Shown here piece by piece: positions 7,948 through 16,507 of a stretch of DNA of 57,171 nt (positions are counted from its first letter, which is position 1; each line of letters opens with the position of its first letter). The stretch comes from an uncultured Halomonas sp. (lineage in GTDB: Bacteria > Pseudomonadota > Gammaproteobacteria > Pseudomonadales > Halomonadaceae), in assembly GCF_947490095.1 (NCBI RefSeq), contig NZ_CANLFS010000021.1, positions 1-57,171 of the forward strand, given 5' to 3'. The position numbers were made by a program, and so were the translations under genes. Below the pieces are notes generated by a model, which saw only the letters and a program-made list of their open reading frames with translations, did not search any database and had not been told where the DNA came from.

Positions 7948-9059
7948 GCGGGGTTCCTCGAGGGTCGCAGCAGGATCCACAGCAGCCAGGGGCCGCCGAC
8001 GATGGCGGTGACGATGCCGACCGGCAGCTCGATGGGCGCCAGCAGCAGCCGGCCCACCAGATCGGCCAGCACCATCACCAGGGCACCGGCCAGTGCCGAG
8101 GCTATCAGGGGCACGCCCCGGGATGAAGACAGCGAGCGCGCGATTTCCGGGCCGATCAGGCCCACCATGCCCACCGGCCCGGCCACCGCCACGGCCAGGG
8201 CGGTCAGCACGACCGCGAGGCTCAGCACCTGAATGCGGCGGCGCCTCAAGGGCACGCCGAAGCCCTGGGCGATGGCATCGGAGAAGCGCATATTGCCCAG
8301 CGAGCGAGCCAGTACCAGTGCCAGGGGCAGCCCCACGGCGCAGCCGCCGGCCAGCGTCAGTATCGCGCCGCCGGAGCGAGCGTTCAGCGTGCCCACGGTC
8401 CAGGGGTAAGCCGCATTGGCGCTGTCGATAGGCACCTGGGCCAGCAGCAGCTGGGTCACGGCACCGAACACCGCACCGATCCCGATGCCAGCCACGATAA
8501 AGCGATAGCCGCGGGTATCGCCGCCGCTGGCCAGGCCGAAGGTGATGGCTGCCGCGGTGGCAGCGCCGACCAGGGCCATGGCAGGCGGCGCCAGGGAGGT
8601 GCCGAGCCCCACCACCGAGGCCACCGCGAAGGCCGTGGCGCCGTTATCGATGCCGATGATACTCGGCGTGGCCAGGCGGTTGCGGGCCAGGGTCTGCATC
8701 AAGCAGCCGGCCACCGCGAAGGCGGCGCCGGTCAGCCATGCCGCGACCAGGCGCGGCAGGCGCAGTTCCTGCACCAGGAAGGTGGCGACCGGGTCCCCAT
8801 GGCCGACAAGCGCCCACCAGACCGCCGGTGGCGTCAGCCGCCCGGTCCCCAGCGCCAGATAAGCCAGCGATACCACCAGCAGGGCCAGCAGCAGCAGCGC
8901 GCCGACCCACAGGGCACGGCGCTCGACCAGCAGGCTGATATCCCCCACCGCCAGGCGCCAGTGCCCGAGCGGCGGCTGAACGTCCTCCGCGGGGGCGGTT
9001 CTTGCTTCGGCCAGGGTAGATCTCCAGGGGGGGAACCGTTCGAGGCTCTCCATGTTCAT
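7944..9059 (-). CDS. Iron-siderophore ABC transporter permease (FecCD family)
   Basis: This FecCD/BtuC-type permease forms half of the inner-membrane channel. The 371-residue protein has a cytoplasmic leader of about 50 residues, then about ten membrane segments. Family motifs include LRLPRLVAAWLTGAAFAVAG near the amino end, and GPVGMVGLIGPEIARSL and PIELPVGIVTAIVGGPW near the carboxyl end. The leader before the first membrane segment is longer than in many homologues, and a later start is possible. It lies between the other permease (13 bp away) and the ATPase (4-bp overlap), so translational coupling is likely. Confidence 0.9.
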   Translation of the reverse strand: MNMESLERFPPWRSTLAEARTAPAEDVQPPLGHWRLAVGDISLLVERRALWVGALLLLALLVVSLAYLALGTGRLTPPAVWWALVGHGDPVATFLVQELRLPRLVAAWLTGAAFAVAGCLMQTLARNRLATPSIIGIDNGATAFAVASVVGLGTSLAPPAMALVGAATAAAITFGLASGGDTRGYRFIVAGIGIGAVFGAVTQLLLAQVPIDSANAAYPWTVGTLNARSGGAILTLAGGCAVGLPLALVLARSLGNMRFSDAIAQGFGVPLRRRRIQVLSLAVVLTALAVAVAGPVGMVGLIGPEIARSLSSSRGVPLIASALAGALVMVLADLVGRLLLAPIELPVGIVTAIVGGPWLLWILLRPSRNPA

Positions 9060-9072
9060 GCGCTTCGCCTCC

Positions 9073-10098
9073 TCATAGCGTCGGCAGGCGCCGGGCGCGC
9101 ACGACGGCCACCAGCACCGGGGCGCCGAGTAGAGCGGTCAGCACCCCGATAGGCAGCTCCGACGGCGCCACGACCAGGCGTGAGATGATATCCGCCGCCA
9201 GCACCATCAACGGCCCCAGCGGCAGGCAGAGCCACAGGGTGCGGCGAATATCGGGGCCGGCCAGGGCACGAGCGGCGAAGGGCACCACCAGGCCGACGAA
9301 GGCGATAGGGCCGGCCACCGCCGTGGCCGCCCCCACCATCAATGCCACCGCCAGAATCACCAGCAGGCGGACACGGCCCGGATGATGGCCCAGGCCCGAG
9401 GCGACCCGCTCGCCCAGCGCCAGGGCCGCCAGGGGCCGGGCGATGACGACGATGATCACCAGCGCCAGGCCCAGGCTGGGCAACACCGCCAGGAGGTCCT
9501 CGAGGCGGCGCCCCGCCAGGCTGCCCACGACCCAGAAGCGGATCTCGTCGGCGGTGCGTTGGTCGAACAACAACAGCAGCGAGGTCAGCGAGGCGAGCAG
9601 CGCCGAGAAGGCGGCACCGGCCAGCACCAGGCGCACCGGATCACCGCCCATGCCACGCAGGCGCACCACGCTGAGCACCGCCAGGCAACCCAGCAGTGCT
9701 CCTACCTGCCCCACCGCGATGCGTAGCGTCGCCGCGCTGGCGCCCAGCCACAGCGCCACGCCCACGGCGAATGCCGCACCGGCACTGACGCCCAGCAGTC
9801 CGGGCTCGGCCAGCGGGTTGCGCGATACCGCCTGCAGCAGCGCCCCGGCCAGCCCCAATGCGATACCGACGACGATGCCGATCAGGGTGCGCGGTGCACG
9901 CAGCGCGCCCACCACGAAGGTGGCCTCGTCATCGCCGTGCCCTGTCAGCACGGCCAGGGCGCGGCCCGGGGTTACCTCGCCGGCGCCCAGCATCAGGCTG
10001 ACGATAGCCACCGCTGCCAACAGCATCAGCAGGAGTATCATGACGCGCCAAAGCCCCGCCGGTCGGCGGGGCCGAAGACACAAGCCGCTCGCCGCCAT
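9073..10098 (-). CDS. Iron-siderophore ABC transporter permease (FecCD family)
   Basis: This is the second FecCD permease of the operon, presumably pairing with the product at 7944-9059. The 341-residue protein has about nine to ten membrane segments. It shows the same landmarks: LRAPRTLIGIVVGIALGLAGALLQ, GPIAFVGLVVPFAARAL and PSELPIGVLTALLGAP. I chose ATG at 10098, which overlaps the TGA of the binding-protein gene by one base (TGATG). Longer readings would lie inside that gene. Confidence 0.9.
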   Translation of the reverse strand: MAASGLCLRPRRPAGLWRVMILLLMLLAAVAIVSLMLGAGEVTPGRALAVLTGHGDDEATFVVGALRAPRTLIGIVVGIALGLAGALLQAVSRNPLAEPGLLGVSAGAAFAVGVALWLGASAATLRIAVGQVGALLGCLAVLSVVRLRGMGGDPVRLVLAGAAFSALLASLTSLLLLFDQRTADEIRFWVVGSLAGRRLEDLLAVLPSLGLALVIIVVIARPLAALALGERVASGLGHHPGRVRLLVILAVALMVGAATAVAGPIAFVGLVVPFAARALAGPDIRRTLWLCLPLGPLMVLAADIISRLVVAPSELPIGVLTALLGAPVLVAVVRARRLPTL

Positions 10099-11027
10099 CA
10101 GGGCAACAGCGCGGCTTCGATGTCGTCCAGGATCGCCTGGGCGGCCAGCGGGCCACTGGCGCTGGTCCACAGCTGACCATCCACCGGAACCACCCGGTCG
10201 TTCTCCACGACCGGCAGGCGGGCGAAGGCGGCCGACTGCCGGGCCGCGTCCAGGGCCTGGTCGCCCTCTTCATTCAAGGTGGCCAGAAACAGCCAGTCGC
10301 CCTCCAGCCGCGAGAGGTTCTCGAGGCTCAGCGGGTCGCTGTGCGCCCCACCTGGACTGACCAGACCGGCATCGGTCACCTCGAGGCCGACCGCCGCCAG
10401 CATGCCGGTGGAAAACAGCGCATCGGACATCACCAGCGGGCCCTGGGGCATCCAGCGCACCAGGTTGGCGCTGCCGCCCTCACCTGCCTCGGCAATCGCC
10501 CCGGCCAATGCCGAGGCGCGCTCTTCCACCTCAGTGATGGCGCTGTCCAGCGCCTCCTCGCGGCCCAGGGCCTCGCCGAAGAGGCGCGCCTCCTGCTGCC
10601 AGTTGTCGGGGGCCAGTTCCCGGGCCTCAGGCACCACGGTGGGCGCGATCTTCGACAGCAGCGTGTACTGCTCGTCGGACAGCTGCGGGGCCGCCAGGAT
10701 CAAGTCCGGCCGCTCGGCCAGCACCGCTTCCAGGTTGATCTCGCGCACCACCCCGACAATGGCCGGGCGGGTCTCTTCATCGAGATAGGCCTCGATATAG
10801 CGGGCCACACCATCGCCGCCACGAGTAGTGACGGCGCCCACGGGCGTCACCTCCACCGCCAGGGCGGCATCCAGGGCGCCCTCATAGAGGGTCACCACCC
10901 GCTCGGGGGAATCGGGTACCTCGACCTCGCCATGGGCGGTGGCAACGCTGGCGGCCTGGGCCGTAGAGAGGGTCAAGAGCGTGGTCAGGCCGGCCATGGC
11001 GGCGGCGAGACGTGTGACGTGCAACAT
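10098..11027 (-). CDS. Periplasmic ferric-siderophore-binding protein
   Basis: This is a TroA/FepB-class binding protein that would deliver a ferric siderophore to the permeases. It has a signal peptide of about 25 residues (MLHVTRLAAAMAGLTTLL, cut near AQA) and the cluster motifs PERVVTLYEGALDAALAVEV, ERPDLILAAPQL and a carboxyl half ending in an ILDDIEAALL helix. Length is 309 residues. It is first in the operon, and a Fur-type site lies about 30-40 bp upstream. The siderophore cannot be named: no biosynthesis genes are in the window. Confidence 0.88.
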   Translation of the reverse strand: MLHVTRLAAAMAGLTTLLTLSTAQAASVATAHGEVEVPDSPERVVTLYEGALDAALAVEVTPVGAVTTRGGDGVARYIEAYLDEETRPAIVGVVREINLEAVLAERPDLILAAPQLSDEQYTLLSKIAPTVVPEARELAPDNWQQEARLFGEALGREEALDSAITEVEERASALAGAIAEAGEGGSANLVRWMPQGPLVMSDALFSTGMLAAVGLEVTDAGLVSPGGAHSDPLSLENLSRLEGDWLFLATLNEEGDQALDAARQSAAFARLPVVENDRVVPVDGQLWTSASGPLAAQAILDDIEAALLP

Positions 11028-11054
11028 GGGCTGGGATCTCCTTGGTCTTCGACA

Positions 11055-11069
11055 TAATAATGATTATCA
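11055..11069. promoter_or_regulatory. Candidate Fur box between binding protein and TonB receptor
   Basis: TAATAATGATTATCA matches the 7-1-7 Fur site TGATAATxATTATCA at all but one position. It sits 28 bp upstream of the binding-protein start, in the divergent region shared with the receptor gene, where iron-loaded Fur would repress. A weaker TTATCATT half-site lies near 11230, closer to the receptor. Confidence 0.75.
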
Positions 11070-11293
11070 GAGACTTTTGCATGTAGCAAAACACGCAACA
11101 CGCCGTTCGGGAGTCCGAAATCCGCCTCATGAGCTCAGTAAGCCAGAGGCACCAAGGCTCACTCTCCGCGTTGCAAGATCGGGAACATGGCATTCGATGA
11201 AATAGACCTTTAAAAAGAAATACGAATCTTTATCATTTTTTTCCACAAAACAATCACGCCCACGAAGTCTTCCACGAGCAAGGAACCCACAAG

Positions 11294-13366
11294 ATGCCAG
11301 TCCACGCCTCCCTTCCCTACCACCGCTCGGCCCTGGCCCTGGCCATTTCGGCTACCTTCGTCGGCGGCACGGCCCTGGCTCAGGACACCGCCGAGCTGGA
11401 GCCGGTAGTCGTCACCGCCTCGGGCTTCGAACAGGTCCTCTCCGACGCCCCGGCCAGCATCTCGGTGATCAGCGGCGAAGAGCTCAACAAGCAGTCCTAC
11501 TCGAGCATCGTGGATGCCGTGGATAACATCCCGGGCGTCTATGTCACCGGCGGAGGGCTGTCGAAGGACATCAGCATCCGCGGCATGGATGATAGCTATA
11601 CGCTGTATCTGATCGATGGTCGTCCGATCAACGATGGCCGCACGGTCAACACCAACGGCACCGACAGCGGCAAGCAGATCGGCCTGCCGCCGATCTCGAT
11701 GATCGAGCGTGTGGAAGTCATTCGCGGGCCGATGTCGTCACTCTACGGCTCTCAAGCCATGGGGGGTGTCATCAACATCATCACCAAGAAGGTCACCGAC
11801 GAATGGGCGGGGTCGGTCACCACCGAATACACTCACTCCTTCAACGACATCAACAACGACGGCCAGCAGGTCAGCTTCTTCACCGGCGGCCCGCTGATCG
11901 AGGGCTTGCTCGGCGCCCGCGTCCACGGCAGCTGGGTCGGCCACGAGGAAAGCGATTACATCGGCAGTGACGATAACGCCGAGAGCACGCCCGAGAGCGA
12001 TACCCGACAGGGCGGCATCGAGCTGATCCTGACCCCCGACGACAACAACGAGTTCTCCCTGGGCTATACCTCCTCCACCAAGGAGTACACCCACACTCCC
12101 GGGCGCAGCATGGAATCGGTGGATAGCAGAGGTAACCCTACCGAAGCCAACACCACCCGCTACGACAAGGATGTCTACACCCTGTCGCATAGCGGCAACT
12201 ACGGTGGCTTCTTGACCGACACCTATCTGCAGCACGACATTTCCGACCGACATCTCAGCGATGCCAGCGAGGAAAAGACCAATGAAATGACCACCTTCAA
12301 CACCCAGACAACCTACTTCTGGGGCAATCACATGCTGACGCTCGGCGGCCAATACAAGTACGAAGACCTGACCGACGACACCAATGGCCTGTTGTCTTCC
12401 AACGTGCCCGGCGCCATCAACAATGTGGATCGCTGGCTAGCCGCCCTGTTCATGGAGATGGAGTGGAGCGTCACCGACGACCTCAACCTGACCACCGGGA
12501 TACGCTACGACGATGACGAGCTGTTCGGTGGTCACATCTCGCCGCGCGTCTACGCCAACTATCACCTGACCCCCGAGTGGACCCTCAAGGGCGGCGTCTC
12601 CACCGGCTACAAGCAGCCCAGCCTGTCGGATGCCACCGAGGGCTTCGGTCGCGGCACCGGCGGCGGTGGCTCCCCTGCACCGCATCCCCGCGCCCTGATC
12701 ATCGGCAACACGGATCTCGACCCGGAAACCAGCACCAACTACGAGCTCGGCGTCGCCTACAACAATACCGCCGGGAGCCTGAACGCCAGCGCGACACTGT
12801 TCCACACCCAGTTCGATGACAAGATCGCCGAGGACCGTTTTTGCGAAACGCCCAATGTCGATCGCAATGATCCCTCCACCTGGACCTGCCCCTACGCCGG
12901 CAACGAGTTCGTCTTCTTGAGCACCCGCAAGAACATCGACGAAGCAGAGATGCAGGGGGTCGAGCTGTCGCTGGGCTATGACATCACACGGCGGCTGAGC
13001 CTCACTTCCAGCTACACCTACACCGAATCCGAACAGAAGACCGGCGAGTTCGCCGGCGAGCCGCTCAACAAGATTCCCGAGCACATGTTCAACGTGCTCC
13101 TCGATTGGCAGGCCACCCGCGACCTTAATCTCTGGGTGCAGAACAACATTCGCAGCGAGACCAGCGATTACCTTGGCCGCAGCAGCATGAGTGATGCCAC
13201 CCCCGGCTACGGCTTCGTCGATGCCGGCCTGGTCTATGCCCTTAACGACAACACCCGCGTCAAGGCCGGCATCTACAACATCGGTAACAAGGAAATTACC
13301 AACGACGACTACGAAGTCGTGCTCGATGGTCGCCAGGTCAACCTGGGGCTCACCGTGGACTTCTGA
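11294..13366 (+). CDS. TonB-dependent siderophore receptor (FepA/CirA-like)
   Basis: This is an outer-membrane gated barrel that imports a ferric siderophore using TonB energy. It has a signal peptide to about residue 29 (TALAQD cut), a TonB box in EPVVVTAS, and a plug domain with SIRGMDDSYTLYLIDGRP and ERVEVIRGPMSSLYGSQAMG. A long barrel follows, ending in a terminal Phe (LGLTVDF). At 690 residues it fits catecholate-type receptors. An unusual Gly-rich loop (RGTGGGGSPAP) and a Cys pair (FCETPN ... TWTCPY), perhaps a disulphide in an external loop, are visible. It is divergent from the siderophore ABC operon, so both probably handle the same ligand. Confidence 0.92.
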   Translation: MPVHASLPYHRSALALAISATFVGGTALAQDTAELEPVVVTASGFEQVLSDAPASISVISGEELNKQSYSSIVDAVDNIPGVYVTGGGLSKDISIRGMDDSYTLYLIDGRPINDGRTVNTNGTDSGKQIGLPPISMIERVEVIRGPMSSLYGSQAMGGVINIITKKVTDEWAGSVTTEYTHSFNDINNDGQQVSFFTGGPLIEGLLGARVHGSWVGHEESDYIGSDDNAESTPESDTRQGGIELILTPDDNNEFSLGYTSSTKEYTHTPGRSMESVDSRGNPTEANTTRYDKDVYTLSHSGNYGGFLTDTYLQHDISDRHLSDASEEKTNEMTTFNTQTTYFWGNHMLTLGGQYKYEDLTDDTNGLLSSNVPGAINNVDRWLAALFMEMEWSVTDDLNLTTGIRYDDDELFGGHISPRVYANYHLTPEWTLKGGVSTGYKQPSLSDATEGFGRGTGGGGSPAPHPRALIIGNTDLDPETSTNYELGVAYNNTAGSLNASATLFHTQFDDKIAEDRFCETPNVDRNDPSTWTCPYAGNEFVFLSTRKNIDEAEMQGVELSLGYDITRRLSLTSSYTYTESEQKTGEFAGEPLNKIPEHMFNVLLDWQATRDLNLWVQNNIRSETSDYLGRSSMSDATPGYGFVDAGLVYALNDNTRVKAGIYNIGNKEITNDDYEVVLDGRQVNLGLTVDF

Positions 13367-13383
13367 AAAACGTAATCGTTTTT
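13366..13383 (+). terminator. Possible weak hairpin after the receptor gene
   Basis: AAAAACG and CGTTTTT pair around TAAT, overlapping the receptor stop codon and followed by TATTAAG. The stem is AT-rich and weak, so this is a tentative terminator. Confidence 0.35.
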
Positions 13384-13437
13384 ATTAAGATTAATAGCAT
13401 GACATACTGCCCATCTTTCGGCGCAATCCCCACGACC

Positions 13438-14346
13438 ATGCACGACTTCGATGAACTGGCTGCCTTCGATGCGGTGATGACCTCGGGCAGCCTGACCCGC
13501 AGCGCCCGGGAGATGGGCCTGGCCAAGTCGACGCTCAGCCGTCGCATCACCCAGCTGGAATCGCGGCTGGGTCAGATGCTGCTGCGCCGCCAGGCCAACC
13601 GCCTGATACCTACCGAGGCGGGGCAGGTATTTCACGGCTACTGCCGCGAGATGCTGAGTCTGGCCAGCCGCAGCCGCGAGGCGCTGGCCGATCTTTCCGA
13701 GGCGATGCGCGGGCGCCTGACCCTGAGGGTGCACTGCAGCCTGGCGCGCAGCTGGGCGGCCAGAGTGGTCGAGGCCTTCCTGACATGCCACCCCGAGGTA
13801 GAGTTGACCCTGCAGGCACGCGAGCGTCCGGAATGCTCACCGGAGACGCCGTGCGTGCAGGTATGGCTGGGGGAACTGCCCACCGAGACCGGCCTCAAGG
13901 CAGAGCCGCTGGGCAGGCTCACCCAGCGGCTCTACGCCAGCCCCGACTACCTGGCACGCCACGCGGCGCCGGCACATCCCGAAGCGCTGGCGCACCACCC
14001 CTGGATCGACCTGCTCGGTACCACCCATGACGGGCTGACCTTGCATCACGCCGAGCGGGACGCCTTCTGCTTTCGCCCGCCACGCTCGCGGCTTCGCGTC
14101 GACCTGCCAATGCTGCATGTGGATGCCATCGCCCGGGGCCAGGGCATCGGGGTACTGCCGGCGTGGCTCGTCGCGGCGCGCGAGGAGCATCACCCCGGGG
14201 AACTCGTGGCCTGCCTGCCCGAGTGGCGACCGACGCCGCTGGCGGCCACCCTGCTCTACCCCTATGGCCAGCGCCCCCGGCGCCTGGACGCCCTGCTCGA
14301 GGCGCTGCGCCAGGCGGTGCCGGCGGCATGGCGTGCTCCCTCCTAG
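13438..14346 (+). CDS. LysR-family transcriptional regulator
   Basis: It has an N-terminal winged helix-turn-helix (about residues 5-62: FDAVMTSGSLTRSAREMGLA, then KSTLSRRITQLESRLG), a linker helix and a LysR substrate-binding fold. I chose ATG at 13438 because the family's N-terminus begins a few residues before the first helix. An in-frame ATG at 13399 would add 13 residues. At 302 residues it is of normal length. It sits between the receptor and an AEC carrier in the same direction, so the regulated target may be the AEC gene. The effector is unknown. Confidence 0.85.
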   Translation: MHDFDELAAFDAVMTSGSLTRSAREMGLAKSTLSRRITQLESRLGQMLLRRQANRLIPTEAGQVFHGYCREMLSLASRSREALADLSEAMRGRLTLRVHCSLARSWAARVVEAFLTCHPEVELTLQARERPECSPETPCVQVWLGELPTETGLKAEPLGRLTQRLYASPDYLARHAAPAHPEALAHHPWIDLLGTTHDGLTLHHAERDAFCFRPPRSRLRVDLPMLHVDAIARGQGIGVLPAWLVAAREEHHPGELVACLPEWRPTPLAATLLYPYGQRPRRLDALLEALRQAVPAAWRAPS

Positions 14347-14350
14347 GAAC

Positions 14351-14372
14351 ACACCGTCTTGCCAGACGGTGT
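14351..14372 (+). terminator. Hairpin after the LysR gene
   Basis: ACACCGTCT and AGACGGTGT form a perfect 9-bp stem with loop TGCC, 5 bp after the stop codon. There is no T-run, so it may be a weak terminator or a 3'-end stabiliser. Confidence 0.5.
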
Positions 14373-14419
14373 GTCGATTCCAGACAATGGCGGGCCCTTC
14401 ACTTCCCTGAGACACCTGC

Positions 14420-15298
14420 ATGCTTGCCGAACTCTTCGCCGTGATGGCCCCGGTACTGGCCGGGGCGGGCCTGGGCTTTTTCTGGGTTCGCCTGGGCCAA
14501 CCCTACCCGGTAGAGTTCGTGACCCGACTGGTCTTCAATATCGGCACGCCGGCGCTGGTGATCGCCTCACTCTCCAGCGCCGAGATCGAAGCCGGTAACT
14601 TCGGCCGCACCATGCTGGCCACGGCGCTGGTGATCGTTACCATGGCGGCGATGACCTGGCCCCTGGCGCGCCTGCTGCGCCAGGACTGGCGGGTGCTGCT
14701 GGCCCCGGCCATGTACCCCAACACCGGCAACATGGGCCTGCCGGTGGTGCTCTATGCCTTCGGCAGCGCCGGCTTCGCCTACGGCATCACGGTGATGGTC
14801 ACCGTCTCGCTGTTCCAGTTCACCCTGGGGTCGGTGATGGCCAGCCAAAGCGGCAACCCGCTGCGCACCCTGGCACGCACGCCGACCGTCTATGCCATCC
14901 TGCTGTCGCTGGCCCTGGTGCTGACCGATACCGCCCTGCCCCGCTGGCTTTCCAACAGCGTCGAGTTGATCTCGGGCTTTACCGTGCCCCTGATGCTGAT
15001 CACCCTGGGCGTCTCGCTGGCCAGCATTCAGGTGAGAAGCCTGCGTTCCGGCATCGGCTTCAGCCTGCTGCGCATCCCGGTCGCCGCGGCGCTGGCCTGG
15101 GGCATCGGTGCACTGCTGGGCTTGCCACCGCTGGCCCACGCCATCGTGGTACTGCAGATGAGCATGCCGGTGGCGGTGTTCAACTACCTGTTCGCCCAGA
15201 AGGCCCGGCGTGAACCGGAGTATGTCGCCAGCCTGGTGTTCTGCTCGACCCTGCTCTCGCTGTTCTACCTGCCGCTGCTGCTGGCCTGGCTAATGTAG
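14420..15298 (+). CDS. AEC-family (auxin efflux carrier-like) transporter
   Basis: This 292-residue inner-membrane carrier has about ten hydrophobic segments in the 5+5 arrangement of the AEC family. Landmarks are VFNIGTPALVIASL near the amino end, the conserved MYPNTGNMGLPV, and SMPVAVFNYLFAQKARREPE. Bacterial members export or import small organic acids, such as malate or malonate; the substrate here is not readable. Its last codons (CTGGCTAATG and the TAG) are the first unit of a six-copy 13-bp tandem array that continues beyond the stop. Confidence 0.88.
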   Translation: MLAELFAVMAPVLAGAGLGFFWVRLGQPYPVEFVTRLVFNIGTPALVIASLSSAEIEAGNFGRTMLATALVIVTMAAMTWPLARLLRQDWRVLLAPAMYPNTGNMGLPVVLYAFGSAGFAYGITVMVTVSLFQFTLGSVMASQSGNPLRTLARTPTVYAILLSLALVLTDTALPRWLSNSVELISGFTVPLMLITLGVSLASIQVRSLRSGIGFSLLRIPVAAALAWGIGALLGLPPLAHAIVVLQMSMPVAVFNYLFAQKARREPEYVASLVFCSTLLSLFYLPLLLAWLM

Positions 15299-15361
15299 CT
15301 GGCTGATGTAGCTGGCTGATGTAGCTGGCTGATGTAGGGCTGATGTAGCTGGCTAATGTAG
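15286..15361 (+). repeat. Six 13-bp tandem repeats spanning the AEC gene stop codon
   Basis: Unit 1, CTGGCTAATGTAG (15286-15298), is the gene's 3' end. Units 2-4 are CTGGCTGATGTAG (15299-15337), unit 5 is shortened to 11 bp (15338-15348), and unit 6 returns to CTGGCTAATGTAG (15349-15361). Units 2-5 contain both TGA and TAG. The rest of the gap to 15420 shows no gene. Confidence 0.92.
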
Positions 15362-15420
15362 ATAGCGAAGCAGAAAAGCCGCTACCATGGCCCGACTCGA
15401 CCGGCACGCCAGGAGCCAAC

Positions 15421-15642
15421 ATGCCTCTTCGTGAAGTCGCCATTGGCGGGCTCTATCTTTCTCCACTGCTGCTGTATGCCCTGGCCGGATTCGGCGCCAC
15501 CCTGCTGATTCGCAGCCTGCTCTTTAAAGTGCTGGGCGCGAACCGCCTGTGGTTCGAGGCCTGGTTCGATGTCTCCCTGTTCGTCATCTGCACCGCTACC
15601 GCGGCCTATCTCTCCTGCGTGGTCACCGGAGCCCTCTCATGA
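15421..15642 (+). CDS. aaeX: DUF1656 small membrane protein (AaeX-like)
   Basis: The 73-residue protein has two membrane segments (about 10-32 and 47-69) and the DUF1656 pattern with LREVAIGGLYLSPLL at the amino end. It is first of a three-gene set with a membrane-fusion protein and a FUSC protein, the layout of aaeXAB (p-hydroxybenzoate efflux) in E. coli. Its stop overlaps the next start. The role of AaeX itself is poorly known; a helper in the efflux complex is likely. Confidence 0.85.
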   Translation: MPLREVAIGGLYLSPLLLYALAGFGATLLIRSLLFKVLGANRLWFEAWFDVSLFVICTATAAYLSCVVTGALS

Positions 15643-16502
15643 TGCGCACCCTGCTTCGCAGTCTCGTCACCCTCACGATCGTCGCCCTGGCCATCGCCGC
15701 CGGCCTGTGGCTCTGGCATTACTACCTCTATACGCCCTGGACCCGGGACGGCCGGATCAGGGCCGAGGTCATCACCGTTGCCTCGGATATCTCCGGTCGT
15801 GTCGTCTCCCTGGCCGTCGAGGACAACCAGCGCGTCGCCGCGGGTGAGCCCCTGTTCCGGCTCGACACCGAACACTACCAGGCAACGCTGGATCGGGCGC
15901 AGGCCCTGGTCACACAGCGCCAGGTTGAACTCGAGCGACGCCAGCACGAAGCCGCACGCCGCAGCCATCTGAGCCGCCAGGCGATCAGCGCCGAGCGCCA
16001 GGAAACGGCACGCCTCGAGAGCCGGGTGGTCCAGGCCCAGCTCGACCAGGCACAAAGCCAGCTCGCCAGCGCCCGCCTCGACCTCGAACGCACGACGGTC
16101 GAGGCCCCGGTAAGCGGCCATGTGCTCAACCTGCAGCTGGCCGAGGGCAACTACGTGAATGCCGGCACCCCGGCGATGGCGCTGGTCAAGGCCGACTCCT
16201 TCTACGTGACCGGTTATTTCGAGGAAACCAAGTTACCCCGCATCCAAATCGGGGCCCCCGCTCGAATCATCCTGATGAGCGGCGATACCGAACTGCATGG
16301 CCATGTCGACAGCATCGGCCGCGCCATCGCAGACCCCCACACCACGCCTAACGCCCAGCTGCTGCCCCAGGTGGCGCCCAGCTTCAGCTGGGTGCGCCTG
16401 GCCCAGCGTATCCCGGTGCGCATCGCGCTCGACGCGCTCCCCGCCGATATCTCGCTGAGCGCCGGCATGACCGCATCGGTGCATATCGAGCCGCGGGAGT
16501 AA
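15639..16502 (+). CDS. aaeA: HlyD-family membrane-fusion protein (AaeA-like)
   Basis: This periplasmic adaptor of an aromatic-acid efflux pump has one N-terminal membrane anchor (about residues 7-27) and the AaeA/EmrA signature YTPWTRDGRIRAEVITVASD. A biotinyl-lipoyl-like half (ISGRVVSLAVEDNQRV), a coiled-coil hairpin (about 75-150) and the second lipoyl half (VEAPVSGHVLNLQLAEGNYV) follow. ATG at 15639 overlaps the aaeX stop (ATGA); a second ATG at 15642 is equally possible. It is 287 residues long and followed 5 bp later by the FUSC gene. Confidence 0.88.
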   Translation: MMRTLLRSLVTLTIVALAIAAGLWLWHYYLYTPWTRDGRIRAEVITVASDISGRVVSLAVEDNQRVAAGEPLFRLDTEHYQATLDRAQALVTQRQVELERRQHEAARRSHLSRQAISAERQETARLESRVVQAQLDQAQSQLASARLDLERTTVEAPVSGHVLNLQLAEGNYVNAGTPAMALVKADSFYVTGYFEETKLPRIQIGAPARIILMSGDTELHGHVDSIGRAIADPHTTPNAQLLPQVAPSFSWVRLAQRIPVRIALDALPADISLSAGMTASVHIEPRE

Positions 16503-16507
16503 CCCGC

